A stretch of DNA of 64,000 bases from Cervus elaphus (taxonomy: Eukaryota; Chordata; Mammalia; Artiodactyla; Cervidae). A model generated the notes under the pieces. That model saw only the letters and a program-made list of their open reading frames with translations. It had not been told where the DNA came from and searched no databases. Shown here in pieces: positions 54,726 to 64,000 of this stretch. Made by a program: the position numbers and the translations under genes. Location of the stretch: contig NC_057848.1 of assembly GCF_910594005.1 (NCBI RefSeq), positions 55,569,616 to 55,633,615 on the forward strand, given 5' to 3'. Each line of letters begins with the position of its first letter. The stretch's first letter is position 1.

Positions 54726-55927
54726 TTAGAAAGTTAGAATCTTTTCTTGCCTGCAAGAACCAGGCTTCATTCTCCTTGCTAATTTTCCAGAAAACCTCAG
54801 CCTAAGGCTTTGATCTAAATGCAGCTTTCCTGCTATCACTCAGCAATGGTCGGTGTCCAGGCCAGCTCCGTTCTAAATGTGGATAGCGTGCAGCCCACAA
54901 AGAGGGTGCCAAGAGGGCAGACGGAGCCAGGATCTCAGAGGTCCTGCAGCTGGGGCTCCTTCCTGTACAGGCTCTAACCTGGGTCCCCTGCCAGAGGTGG
55001 GGCTCCGTGCAGGCCTTGGGAAGGCGGTCATCCCGCCTCCAGGGGCCTTAGTGGCCGCGGAACCTGGTGAGCAAGGTTTGAAAATAGCCACTGTTCTGGG
55101 CAAAGGCCTGTGATGGATGAAGCAGCTCCTGATTCCTCATCCCTTAGAGGAGCACTCCTTACCCTTGGAACACCACTGTGTTTCCAGCACCCGAAGTCTA
55201 GATGTGAAAAGCCCAGGAAGAAGTGGAGACTTTGTAGTCTTCAAACTGTGCTTGACTACCCCAGTGGTCAAGTGACATAAGCCACCTGGGATGGCAGGAG
55301 GCAAGCAGGCAGGGCTCCTCCTTCAACCTGAAAGATATTTGGCCCATTCATCCCCCTCACTGGCTGTCTAATGTTTCAGGCTGTTTCTTCACTCCCTTGC
55401 AATCCCAGGTCTGTGCAGGATGGTATCTGGGGAACCAGACTCCTGGGATGCTTCTCTTGCGTTTTTCTCCAGAGCCAGGAGGCCAGAGCAGAAGGGTGTG
55501 GCTGAATATACCTGGGAGCTCTGGAGGGCCTGGCCGTGCAGGTGAGCTGGAGGCAGTGCTCAAAGAAATGGAGAAGACGTGTGCAGGTGGGTGGCCGGAA
55601 TGCAAATATCTGATGGGCTGGGAGGGGCACTTTGAATGTGTCTGACTGCATTCTGAGCCTGGACATCCAAAAAGTACTCCATGAGTGGAACTGGGTTGTC
55701 ATTACCAGAGAGTTCCAAATCAAGATCATTTGGGGGAGGCCAGAGTGCCCGAGTTATGAAGGGAACTGAGCCCTTCCATAGTATAGCCCTTTCAGGCTAT
55801 ATAGTGCTGAGCATGTGGTCAAACCCAAGGGCAACTTCATACTTAGTTTATCTTCTTTATACACACTGGGCAACAGGTCAAGTCTTTTCAATAATTTGCA
55901 TTAGATTGTGCCCTCCTTGAATTTTAT
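54726..55927. other. Unique sequence, GC-rich in part; no gene seen
   Basis: 54880-55075 is GC-rich with several CpGs and open on both strands (76-78 residues), which is what composition alone predicts. No domain or clear splice site pair was found. 55357-55729 likewise. Confidence 0.35.
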
Positions 55928-56092
55928 ACATATATTTATTTAGCTGCACTGGGTCTTGGTTGTGGCACATGTGATCTTTGATCTTCCTTGCAGCATGTGG
56001 TTCCTTGCAGTTCTCTGACCAGGAATTGAGCCTGGACCCTCTGCACTGGGAGCTTGAGTCCTAGCCACTGGACCGCCAGGGAAGTCCCCGCT
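55928..56092 (-). mobile_element. CHR-type SINE
   Basis: TTTAGCTGCACTGGGTCTTGG, CAGTTCTCTGACCAGGAATTG and CACTGGACCGCCAGGGAAGTC. Confidence 0.93.
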
Positions 56093-58227
56093 CCATTGAA
56101 CTGAAAATTGCCTGGCTTCTGAGAGCTTCCTACTGACCCCACCATTGCCCCACCATGTACTAGCGAAACCATCTCTGTGCTTCACACACCTTTCCTTTCC
56201 ACCTGCTCACTATCCATACCTATCACACTACCATGCTCAGAACAGTTAGTCCTACATCGCTGTGTCTCCCCAGTGGCTTCCTGACGAGGAGGACTCCATC
56301 TTACTTACATCCTCCCTCTTGTCCTCCAACATAGAGCAAGGCCAGATGTGTCAGAAATCAGATTATTGCCTCAAATCCCATGTAATTTGGGAGGCCCATA
56401 TACCCAGAGCCATTAGAGACCTCTGCTCACCAAGGGCGGACATTTCTAGGTATTTCATCTTTGGAGTCTGGTTCAATACTACAAGGAATTTCAAATACTT
56501 TGGTTGCACATAAATTACAGTTCTCCAAAAGGGAATTTAGAGGGCAAATTACACAATGTGGGGCACATAAGGATCCATCCAGACTTGTGTGTAGGCCAGT
56601 GGCCCAAGGGGCAAGGTGAACACCAACCTCTGTCAGCCCCCAAGGTGGCTGCCTCTACACCACTCCTATCCACCATTTTGTTCATCATCAGCCTACAGTA
56701 CCTTTGGTTTAACCAATTACATAAGTCACTATTCATTGAGTAAAGGAAGAACTCCTCTTTCTTCAAAACGGACCATTTACACATTCTCAGACAGTTTGCC
56801 TTGAGTCCTAGGACTTTGCTCTTCCCACAACATCTGGGGGTGGGGGTCACGTGGCCTCTCAGCCCCTCTCTCCATAGACCAGTGAGGCCTTCACTTGCCT
56901 TTCTTTTGGAGGCAGAGCCCTTGGTCCCTGCTGGTTTTCAATGACATCTCTCTGGACCTTGTGTCAAGAGATCAAACACCAGAATCAGAATACAGCTAGA
57001 TCAGGACTTTTCAGAAGCTTTATAGCACATACTGCTTGATGGGCACGCTTGGACATGTATTCAGGAAACCAACCAAAGCTCCCAGGTTCTCTCTCTCCTC
57101 CCCACCCCACCTTGCCCTAGGTAGCAAAAGGTGAGTCAAAAATCTCTGGACCCTAAAGCACAGATTGTCTTCAGATGTTATCATTTCTAAGCAGCATGAA
57201 GACTAGTACAGCAGGAGGAAGCTTTTGTTACACTCCCCAGGCTGGAATAGTCCCTGTAAGCTCGGTTGTGTCCTATCTCTAATCTGGGTATGACTTTGAA
57301 ACCTTCTCAAGAGCTCTTTAAGAAGCCCAGATAATATTCACTGTGCCTTATTTATTGCAAGATGTATTTACCTCCTCACAAAACTCCAGTTGATTAAACA
57401 GGTGTGAATTTTTCCAACATAAATCATGGTATTCTTTTCATTACCATGGTATTCAGTGAGTCCCTTCTCAGCAAGGCAGCTGTCCAGCACCCCCAGTGCC
57501 AGTTCATACATGGTCATATGATGCTGTCTTGGGGCAGACAGACAAAGTCACAGGACTTAATGCCAGTTCCTTACAACCACAAGGTCCCCTTGCACTATCA
57601 TCAAAGCTCTTTCTGACTTGAAGTCAGCTGAGCAAGGAGTCACTGTGTGGTTAGAAAAATGTTACAAGATTTGTCTCCAGGTGGTCCTCGACTCCTCGCC
57701 TTGTACTCGGGCCAGCCAAATCAACCAAGGTCTGCCGTGACCCTTACCCTGGTCCTTCCACAGGATTGGGAGAGCTCTTCATGCAGCAAGCCTGACAAGC
57801 ACCATTCCTTCCTGCCTATTCAGACGTGAAATAAGGGGGAAAAGGGTAACAGAAGGAAAAATAGCGCCCAAGATAAGTAGGCCCTTGTGGCAGACAAAGC
57901 CCTGTTCCAGCTCTTGTTTTTGCATTTCTTACCTGTCACCCCTTGGACAAGTCACCCAACTTATCCCTTTGACACACCTGCAAAATGGAAGGGTTTCTAC
58001 TCTTCAAGATCCTGTGAGATCATGGCCATGGCCCAGCTTCAGTGTCAGGCACACAGGTTCATCCTGCCTCACTGCAGGTGAATTAACTGAAGTACAAAGG
58101 AATGACTTTTTTACAGTCAATGTGCTGTTTTTCTGTTCATTGCTGCTGCCAGAACTTGTTGCAAAGTATTCAGAACTCCAACAACAGAGTAAACACAATT
58201 TTTCCTTATACTTAAATGAGAAGTAAA
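56093..58227. other. 2.1 kb without recognised young repeats, no gene seen
   Basis: No Bov-tA, CHR, BovB or L1. Frames of 60-113 residues (e.g. 57885-58226) lack recognised domains. Confidence 0.4.
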
Positions 58228-58799
58228 AATGCTGGCTGAAAACTCAGCATTAAAAAAACTAAGATCATGGCATCTGGTCCCATCACTTCATGGCAAATTA
58301 GAAAAGGGGAAAGTACAAGCAGTGAGATTTTATTTTCTTGGACTCCAAAATCACTGTGGATAGTGACTTCAGCCATGGATGCTTGCTCCTTAGAAGGAAA
58401 GCTGACAAACCTAGACAGCATATTAGAAAGCAAAGACATTACTTTGCCGACAAAGGTCCATATAGTAAAAGCTATGGTTTTTTCAGTAGTTATGTACGGA
58501 TGTAAGTAGGACCATAAAGAAGGCTGAGCGCTGAAGAATTGATCCTTTTGAACTGTGGTGTTGTAGAAGACTCTTGAGAGTCCCTTGGACTGCAAGGAGA
58601 TCAACCCAGTCAATCCTAAAGGAAATCAACTCTTAATCAACGCTGAAGCTGATGCTCCAATACTTTGGCCCCCTGACTCAATGGACATGAGCATGAGCAA
58701 GCTCTGGGAGATGCAGAAGAGCAGGGAAGCCTGGTGTGCTGCAGTCCGTGGGGTCATAAAGAGTCGGACACAATTTAGTGACTGAACAATAACAACAAA
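58228..58799 (+). mobile_element. BovB 3' region, diverged
   Basis: AAAACTAAGATCATGGCATCTG through to CGGACACAATTTAGTGACTGA, then (AAC)n. Only the C-terminal end of ORF2 with several deletions; one of the most decayed BovB copies here. Confidence 0.93.
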
Positions 58800-59384
58800 A
58801 AGAGAGAAGTGAGAGCAGGGCCACTAAAGACTTTTAAAGTCAACTGCAGTCAGAGAGTTGAGATCCGAGGGTGTATTCAGAAAACCACCCGCTGACCATG
58901 ACTATTTCTTTCTGGCCAACTTGGCACAAATTGCCCCATGCAGCAAGTCACCAAGAAGAGAGGGTTATGGGCAGCTTGAGGCTGTCGATTGTGAGGCAGA
59001 AAAGCAAATCCCAGGCAGTGGTAAATCTAAGAAATTCTATCTGGAATGCATTTTATATGTGCGTGTATTTTTTTTTCCCCTTGGCAGGAGACCTACCTTC
59101 CTAATTATGTTTCCCTTAGGCTATTATTAAAATTTGTCTGCGTTCCCCAAGCATACACCACTGCCAACAGGGAGAAGGCAGCCCTAAGTGACAGGGTTTT
59201 TGAAAATACACAAATGCACCTCTGTGTGTAGATACAACTCTGTTTATACTCACAAACACACAGGACTTCCAACTCTCTCTGGTAAGAAACACAGCAACAC
59301 ATAGTAGGGCAAGAAAGTTGTTGCAAAACTTCCCCGAAGTGCAGGGAACTTTGATTAAAGTCTATTAGACCACAAGCCCTTTAT
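58800..59384. other. Unique sequence, no gene seen
   Basis: No repeat recognised. Overlapping frames of 61-90 residues are without known domains. Confidence 0.4.
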
Positions 59385-59513
59385 TTTCTTTAATGATTTT
59401 TATTTTTTTCTGGCTGTGCCAAAGAGGCATAATGGGATCTTAGTTCCCTGAAGAGGGACTGAACCCATGTCTCCCGTGTGGAGTCCCAACCACTGGACTG
59501 CCAGGGAAGTCCC
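59385..59513 (-). mobile_element. CHR-type SINE
   Basis: TTTTTTTCTGGCTGTGCCAAA, TCTTAGTTCCCTGAAGAGGGA and CACTGGACTGCCAGGGAAGTC. It is the last young transposon toward the right end of the window. Confidence 0.92.
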
Positions 59514-62500
59514 AGACCATGAACCCTTTAGAAAAGCATCTTGGGTCATCACACATGTGCTGTTTCTTCAATTCTTTAACCATACCTTTCACCTTTTATC
59601 AGCATGAACCGGGCAGGATTGATGCATGAAAATCTTCTTCTTTCCAATGATCCTATACTTCCCCCCACCCCCAGAATTCATAATATTTCTTCAAGAAATA
59701 TCAAAAGCAGAGTAAAACTGGGCATTTAATCCCACACATGGACCCTCAAGCTGAAAAATGAATTTTGGAATTTCTCTGATTACTTCTGAATTTAGAAGTC
59801 ACTTCATACTCTGATGAGTAAAAACTTAATCTTACATGAAACTGAACTTGGACACGTGCATATCCTAATGATTCCCTGACCACTAGACAGATAATTCATG
59901 TGGTACCCCAGACAATCTAGTTACACATTTTCCTAACACTCTCATCTCCTTCCTGTGTGGTGGCTGATGCTATTTCAAGGCATTTGAGCTTGAGGAAACA
60001 TTAAGAGTACTTTAATAGAATATGAGTCCACTCTAGGGCATGACATTTCCTTCTTGAACCATTTCCAAGCATTAACAGTGGTATTAATGTGCTGTGCTTT
60101 AAGAAGATCTATCCAATCGCTTTGCCCAAGGTCTTCTTTGCTGGTGATGATACGGAAACAAAGTGCCAAAAATGAACCTTAATGAAGCACAGAGAGCATC
60201 CTAATTGTGCACTCTGGGATTACAGCACTACAGGGCCAAACTGTTCCTCATCAATTCCATGTTTATTTCTTGAAAAATTACTCAGATTAATCTGGGCCAA
60301 AATGCAGTAAAAATCCAAATTGTGGTAGCACAGAGAAGCCATGCCTTTTGAACAGGAGTCCTTTAGGGTCTCCTCTTCCTCTCAATACTTTTTAAAGTTA
60401 TGATAAACCTAAAAAAATATGAGATGATTGGGCATAATATTCTACCTTTCAGGTAAAGAGACAAAAAAGAAAAATCTCTATTCATATTTGCTTATATTTG
60501 TATAAAGGAACTTTGGAAGAAGATATATAGAAATAACTAATAAGTTTATCTAGGGTGTAGGGATAAGGAGCAGATGAAAGCAAGAACAAGATAGAAACTT
60601 TCACTCGTACTTCTGTAGTACAGGTTTTTGTTTTTAAACCTGGTCAATATACAACCTACTTAAAACCTCAATTAGACAACCATTTAATTACATGGCCATT
60701 AGCTTTACTGAAGGGCTTGAATTCCTGTATTACCATGTTATCTTTCAGGTATTTTTCACATATATAGAAGGATTTTTAAAAGAAAACAATCAGGAGTTTA
60801 AAGGTAGAAACTGAATTTTTAAAGTATATCATGGAATGCCAAATTACATTTTTCCTACTAAGTTCTAATTAGAAGATTATTCTCAGTGCTTTTTTAATTT
60901 CAAAAAGAAAGTTGTATTTGATAGCGTGGTCTTTGCTTGAGAGCAAGTGCACACACACACAGACGCTTCCTGTAGTAGATACTGTTATTAACACAACTGC
61001 CTTTGAGCTATGCAAACAGACATATTCTGCCAACACAAAAGGGGAAGTAGAATTTTGTGTAGCACCATCTATACCTATTTTTATTGTGGTTTTGTAATCA
61101 CATACAGTAAGTTTCACTTTAAAGATTTAACTGTTAATTTTCGTAAAAAGTTATTTTTATACTGTTAGGCTTCTAACAGCCAGGAAACTAAAGTTCAAAA
61201 ATGTAAGTCAATTGTTTGTACAGTTTTAGCAAAATAACAGGTGCTAATTACTAGTTTTGAAATAAAATACAATCTAAGAGTCGTAACATATTTCTTAAGG
61301 TACAGAGTGAGTGAAGTGTTTGAAAGTAACCAGTAATTAATTAATGACTTTGCAAAGCGCAAACTCTTCACATGCTATTAACTGAGGCTTTGGAAAAGTA
61401 AGGTCTCCTCACAAAGCTTTCCTTCTACCTCATATACTGAACTCTTAAGATTTTTAAAATATTCAACTTGCCTTTATTCCTGTTTTGGGGAGGGTGGAGG
61501 GTGTGAGCCTGCCAGCTGGTTGGAAGCCAACAGTTATCCAGTCAGACCTGAATGGAAAAATCTATGATTTGTTTATTTCATAGTTCAAGTTCAAAGGCAA
61601 GAGACAATTTAAATAATAAAAGAGTAACAGGAAAAATTGCAAAGAAAGAAAACAAATCATTTAGACTCCAGAAGAACCTTCAAGAATATTTAATTCGGAA
61701 AATGTTATTGGTTTTCGAGAACTTGACTGAAAGAAAACAGCTGGGCAGAGTTCAAGGTTTTAAATTAAAAACAATCTAACAAGGTCTATGGGGATAACTC
61801 TCTGAGCCACATTTTGGAGACCAGATTGATTTCTACCAAGTAAAAGTAATAGCAGTCTAAGCTAAAAAGGAAATTCCTCACAACTGAGGTAGTTACTAAG
61901 TATCAGCACATTTTCCAAGTTCTCACAAGGCAACTTAGCTATTTACAATCAATTTTTCCTCATACATAAATGGAGCGCCTTCTCAATTTTACGTCTTCTG
62001 TGATTTGTTTAAAAGAAACAAAACTTATACACATGAGCCAGAATATGCCTATTTTATTAACATCATGCTTTAATAAATAACTGGCTACTTCTAATAAAAT
62101 TAAGCCTCTGTTTATAACAGCCCCAATATTCCATTTTGTCCATTCTGCAGAATTTGGTGTAAAAAGCTGAATGAAATGTAGACCCTGAGCTATCAAGTAA
62201 TTACGTTTCAATATAAAAATAGAGAATTACTCTTATAACTGAAGATTGAACAGTAACACAAACAACCTCTCTGTGGGTTTCAGCTTTTGGGGAATTGGTT
62301 GGGATCTGAATGGCTGTCTAAAGCAAGAAGAGCCTTTGCAGAGTTTGATTCTTTCTGAAGACTTCTGGAACTCCTTTTAATGTGATTTGTTACATTCTCA
62401 CAGTTTTATGAGCTGTCATTTGGTAAAGACACAAGGAAACAGCCCCAAAGGGGCCAAGGCAGTGGTTACTCTTTGGTCTGGGACAAGAGTCAATGGCCTT

Positions 62501-62983
62501 TGTCAGTTCACCTGCGTGGTTAAAGGTCACCCCGAAGATGTGTTCTTCTCAGTTTTACCTACTCCCATTCCTCCCTCCCCCCCCCAAACGCCCAACAACA
62601 TGAGAAGAAAAATCTGGACACTCAGAGCTCCCCAACTGGGGTGCTTGGCTGATAGGGTAGCACACAGCTGTGAACCATGGCAAGACCTTTGGCTTTCAGA
62701 TGGGGCAGGGCTGGGCAAGAAAAAGACTCAATAAGACACCTTAGAATCTTTTTTAAAAAACAAAACAAAACACTGGGATCCAAAACCAAATAAATGCAAA
62801 TTACACATGCATGGACAAAAACTTTGCTTGAGTATTGATACTTACTGCCTGAACCCAGGCTGTACCCCAATTCTGGCTAGCCCCCCAGATGGCTATGACT
62901 GGGTTTGGAATCTGGAACAAGAGGGACCTAGTGAGATTGCTAGACACTTACTTCTGCTGGTGGGATATCAGTTCAAAGGGGTG
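59514..62983. other. AT-rich stretch free of recognised young repeats
   Basis: About 3.5 kb, AU-rich in transcript terms, with no SINE or LINE recognised. A 75-residue lysine-rich frame at 61552-61779 has no known domain. This may be extended 3' UTR, a non-coding transcript or regulatory DNA of the minus-strand gene to the right. Confidence 0.4.
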
Positions 62984-63040
62984 GTCTATGGCCATACCAC
63001 CCTCAACACACCTGATCTTGTCAAAGTGGGTCAAGTGTGG
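62984..63040 (+). pseudogene. 5S rRNA-derived fragment
   Basis: The first 39 bases (GTCTATGGCCATACCACCCT then CAACACACCTGATCTTGTC) match the 5' end of 5S rRNA with about six substitutions. After a deletion of about a dozen bases, AAAGTGGGTCAAGTGTGG weakly resembles the next part (GCAGGGTCGGGCCTGG). The rest of 5S is missing or unrecognisable. Confidence 0.65.
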
Positions 63041-63449
63041 ACACAAAGACCAGCACAGTGGCTTGCTAACTTGCCTCTATTAAGAAAAAAAAAAAACACC
63101 AAACCAAACCCACCCCCAAATTAAGTGAGATACCCTGGGATACCCTGAATGCCTTATATCTTTCAAGGGAGACCAAGAATCTTCTAGATGGATAAGCGGC
63201 TTCCAGAAATGGACTGATCTGTGATTGAAGTTTATACAACCCAACTCAACCAAAATGGGTAGTCTGCAGCCTCTTCCAGTCACCAGCTATAAATGAAGTA
63301 TAACCTTCTTCTTGAATTGATGCCTGAACACAACCTGACAAGTGGCTTAGAAGCCCTCTTGTGCCTTCACATTGCAGAAAAAAAGAAATACAACACCTCC
63401 TCTTCTCTCCAGATAAGGCAACTAAAACAACAGGGATAGATGGCAATTT
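63041..63449. other. Unique sequence downstream of a poly(A) site
   Basis: A run at 63085-63097. The minus-strand sequence just beyond 63450 contains TGTTGTTTTAGTTG, a GU-rich stretch suited to a downstream cleavage element for the gene at right. Confidence 0.4.
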
Positions 63450-64000
63450 TACTGCTTGTTGGGCTTTTTCTTTTAATAAGATAACGTGATAAATAAAACC
63501 TGCTTCTGTACAGCTATTTAATATTTCAGAAATACGTACATGTTACATGCCAAGAAAGGACCCTGGTTTTCTTGTAAGAAACAAGGTGAGATCATATTGA
63601 AAGGAAAAAAAAAACCCCACAAACAGAAAGAAAACAAACAGAGTGATAAAAATCACAAATGCACAACTAACTACAGTTCTGTACCTACACTGTTAGCCAC
63701 ATTTAACATGATTCTGAGGAGGCCAGACTGACCTTACGTACAAGTCCCCTTCTCCCACAAAACTGAATGAAAAAACAAAGTCAGCATCTTTTAAACCAGT
63801 GGCCACATAGTAAAAACTGTACATTGTTGTCCATTCATTTAAAAAGCAAAGTCACTAGGATGGTATAAAAGTGATAACCAGTGCCTTTGTAACTGACGAT
63901 GAACACTTGTTCTCTAAGGTTGAGAATTATCTCCACTCTCTCTGCATAACCAGGGATAAGATGCAGAAGGCAGTGAGGAGGTAGGGCCAGGCCCCAGCGG
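63450..64000 (-). other. Probable distal 3' UTR of an unidentified minus-strand gene
   Basis: Read on the minus strand this is typical 3' UTR: no long frame, U-rich tracts, TGTACAGTTTTTACTATG and TGTACGTATTTCTGAAATAT, then two ATTAAA hexamers, the last at 63472-63477, followed by AAGAAAAAGCCCAACAAGC and a GU-rich stretch. No transposon sequence is present. I have the impression of a conserved vertebrate mRNA end but cannot name the gene. The coding region would lie beyond 64000. Confidence 0.5.
63472..63477 (-). promoter_or_regulatory. Candidate poly(A) signal ATTAAA
   Basis: ATTAAA on the minus strand, with a second at about 63517-63522. Cleavage would be expected 10-30 bases downstream, near 63445-63460, where a CA occurs and GU-rich sequence follows. 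Confidence 0.5.

Noticed and set aside
54873..55113. Twin open frames in a GC-rich patch
   Set aside because: Open on both strands with mirrored composition, which is typical of GC-rich non-coding DNA.
57000..57060. U6 snRNA-like string (ATAGCACATACTGC)
   Set aside because: The match to U6 does not extend beyond about a dozen bases and no T-run terminator follows.
61552..61779. 75-residue lysine-rich frame in AT-rich DNA
   Set aside because: AT-rich DNA readily gives K/N-rich frames; no homology recognised and no Kozak-like start.
63287..63309. CTATAAATGAAGTATAACCTT, the same as a stretch in the L1 3' UTR at about 51840-51860
   Set aside because: A 21-base match with no L1 sequence on either side is too short to call an insertion, and it has no tail or TSD.
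1..64000. CRISPR array, phage, plasmid or bacterial operon content
   Set aside because: The repeat families, microsatellites and base composition are those of a ruminant nuclear genome; no direct-repeat/spacer array or bacterial gene cluster is present.

Overview
The window is nuclear DNA of a ruminant, most likely a bovid. Proof is the repeat content: BovB (RTE-type) LINEs, tRNA-derived Bov-tA SINEs, dimeric Bov-A2 SINEs, CHR-type SINEs and a young ruminant L1 (L1-BT type), on a background of old mammalian MIR, L2, L3/CR1, MER5/MER20, MLT1 and mariner-like remnants. All repeat names come from recognising consensus sequence by eye; edges are good to roughly 5-20 bases except where a target-site duplication (TSD) fixes them.

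No intact protein-coding gene and no convincing coding exon was found. The longer open frames belong to transposons or are their antisense shadows. The likely host gene parts are (i) a tRNA-Pro(UGG)-like gene at 12367-12438 with intact Pol III boxes, a TTTTT terminator and compensated stems, followed by a decayed AGG-type copy, and (ii) the distal 3' UTR and poly(A) site of an unidentified minus-strand gene that leaves the window at 64000. Most of the window then reads as the 3' flank of that gene, although it could also be intronic to something larger.

Layout. 1-12 kb: a 66-bp tandem duplication, SINEs and MIRs, a 1.8-kb BovB (2112-3952), a 5'-truncated L1-BT with a perfect 21-bp TSD (4165-5316), L2/MIR/MER5 remnants, and two BovB tails flanking a perfect 24-bp hairpin (9386-9440). 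12-25 kb: the tRNA-Pro pair, a 181-bp-arm inverted repeat (16799-17411), several SINEs and a 46-bp L1 insertion (21829-21874). 25-38 kb: a mariner-like element, an older L1 with two SINEs inside, MLT1, and a stacked nest of MIR, L1, Bov-tA, BovB and CHR (34415-38140). 38-51 kb: a GC-rich block with a dispersed 62-bp duplication, more SINEs, and long stretches without recognisable repeats. 50.8-51.4 kb: a second, more diverged inverted repeat (155-bp arms). 52-64 kb: L3/CR1, BovB tails, CHRs, then about 4.5 kb without young SINEs or LINEs leading to a 5S rRNA-like fragment and the minus-strand 3' UTR.

The least expected structures are the two long inverted repeats in otherwise unique DNA (about 98% and 89% arm identity, spacers of 251 and 238 bp) and the compensated tRNA-Pro gene. 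No operon-like or defence-like system is present.
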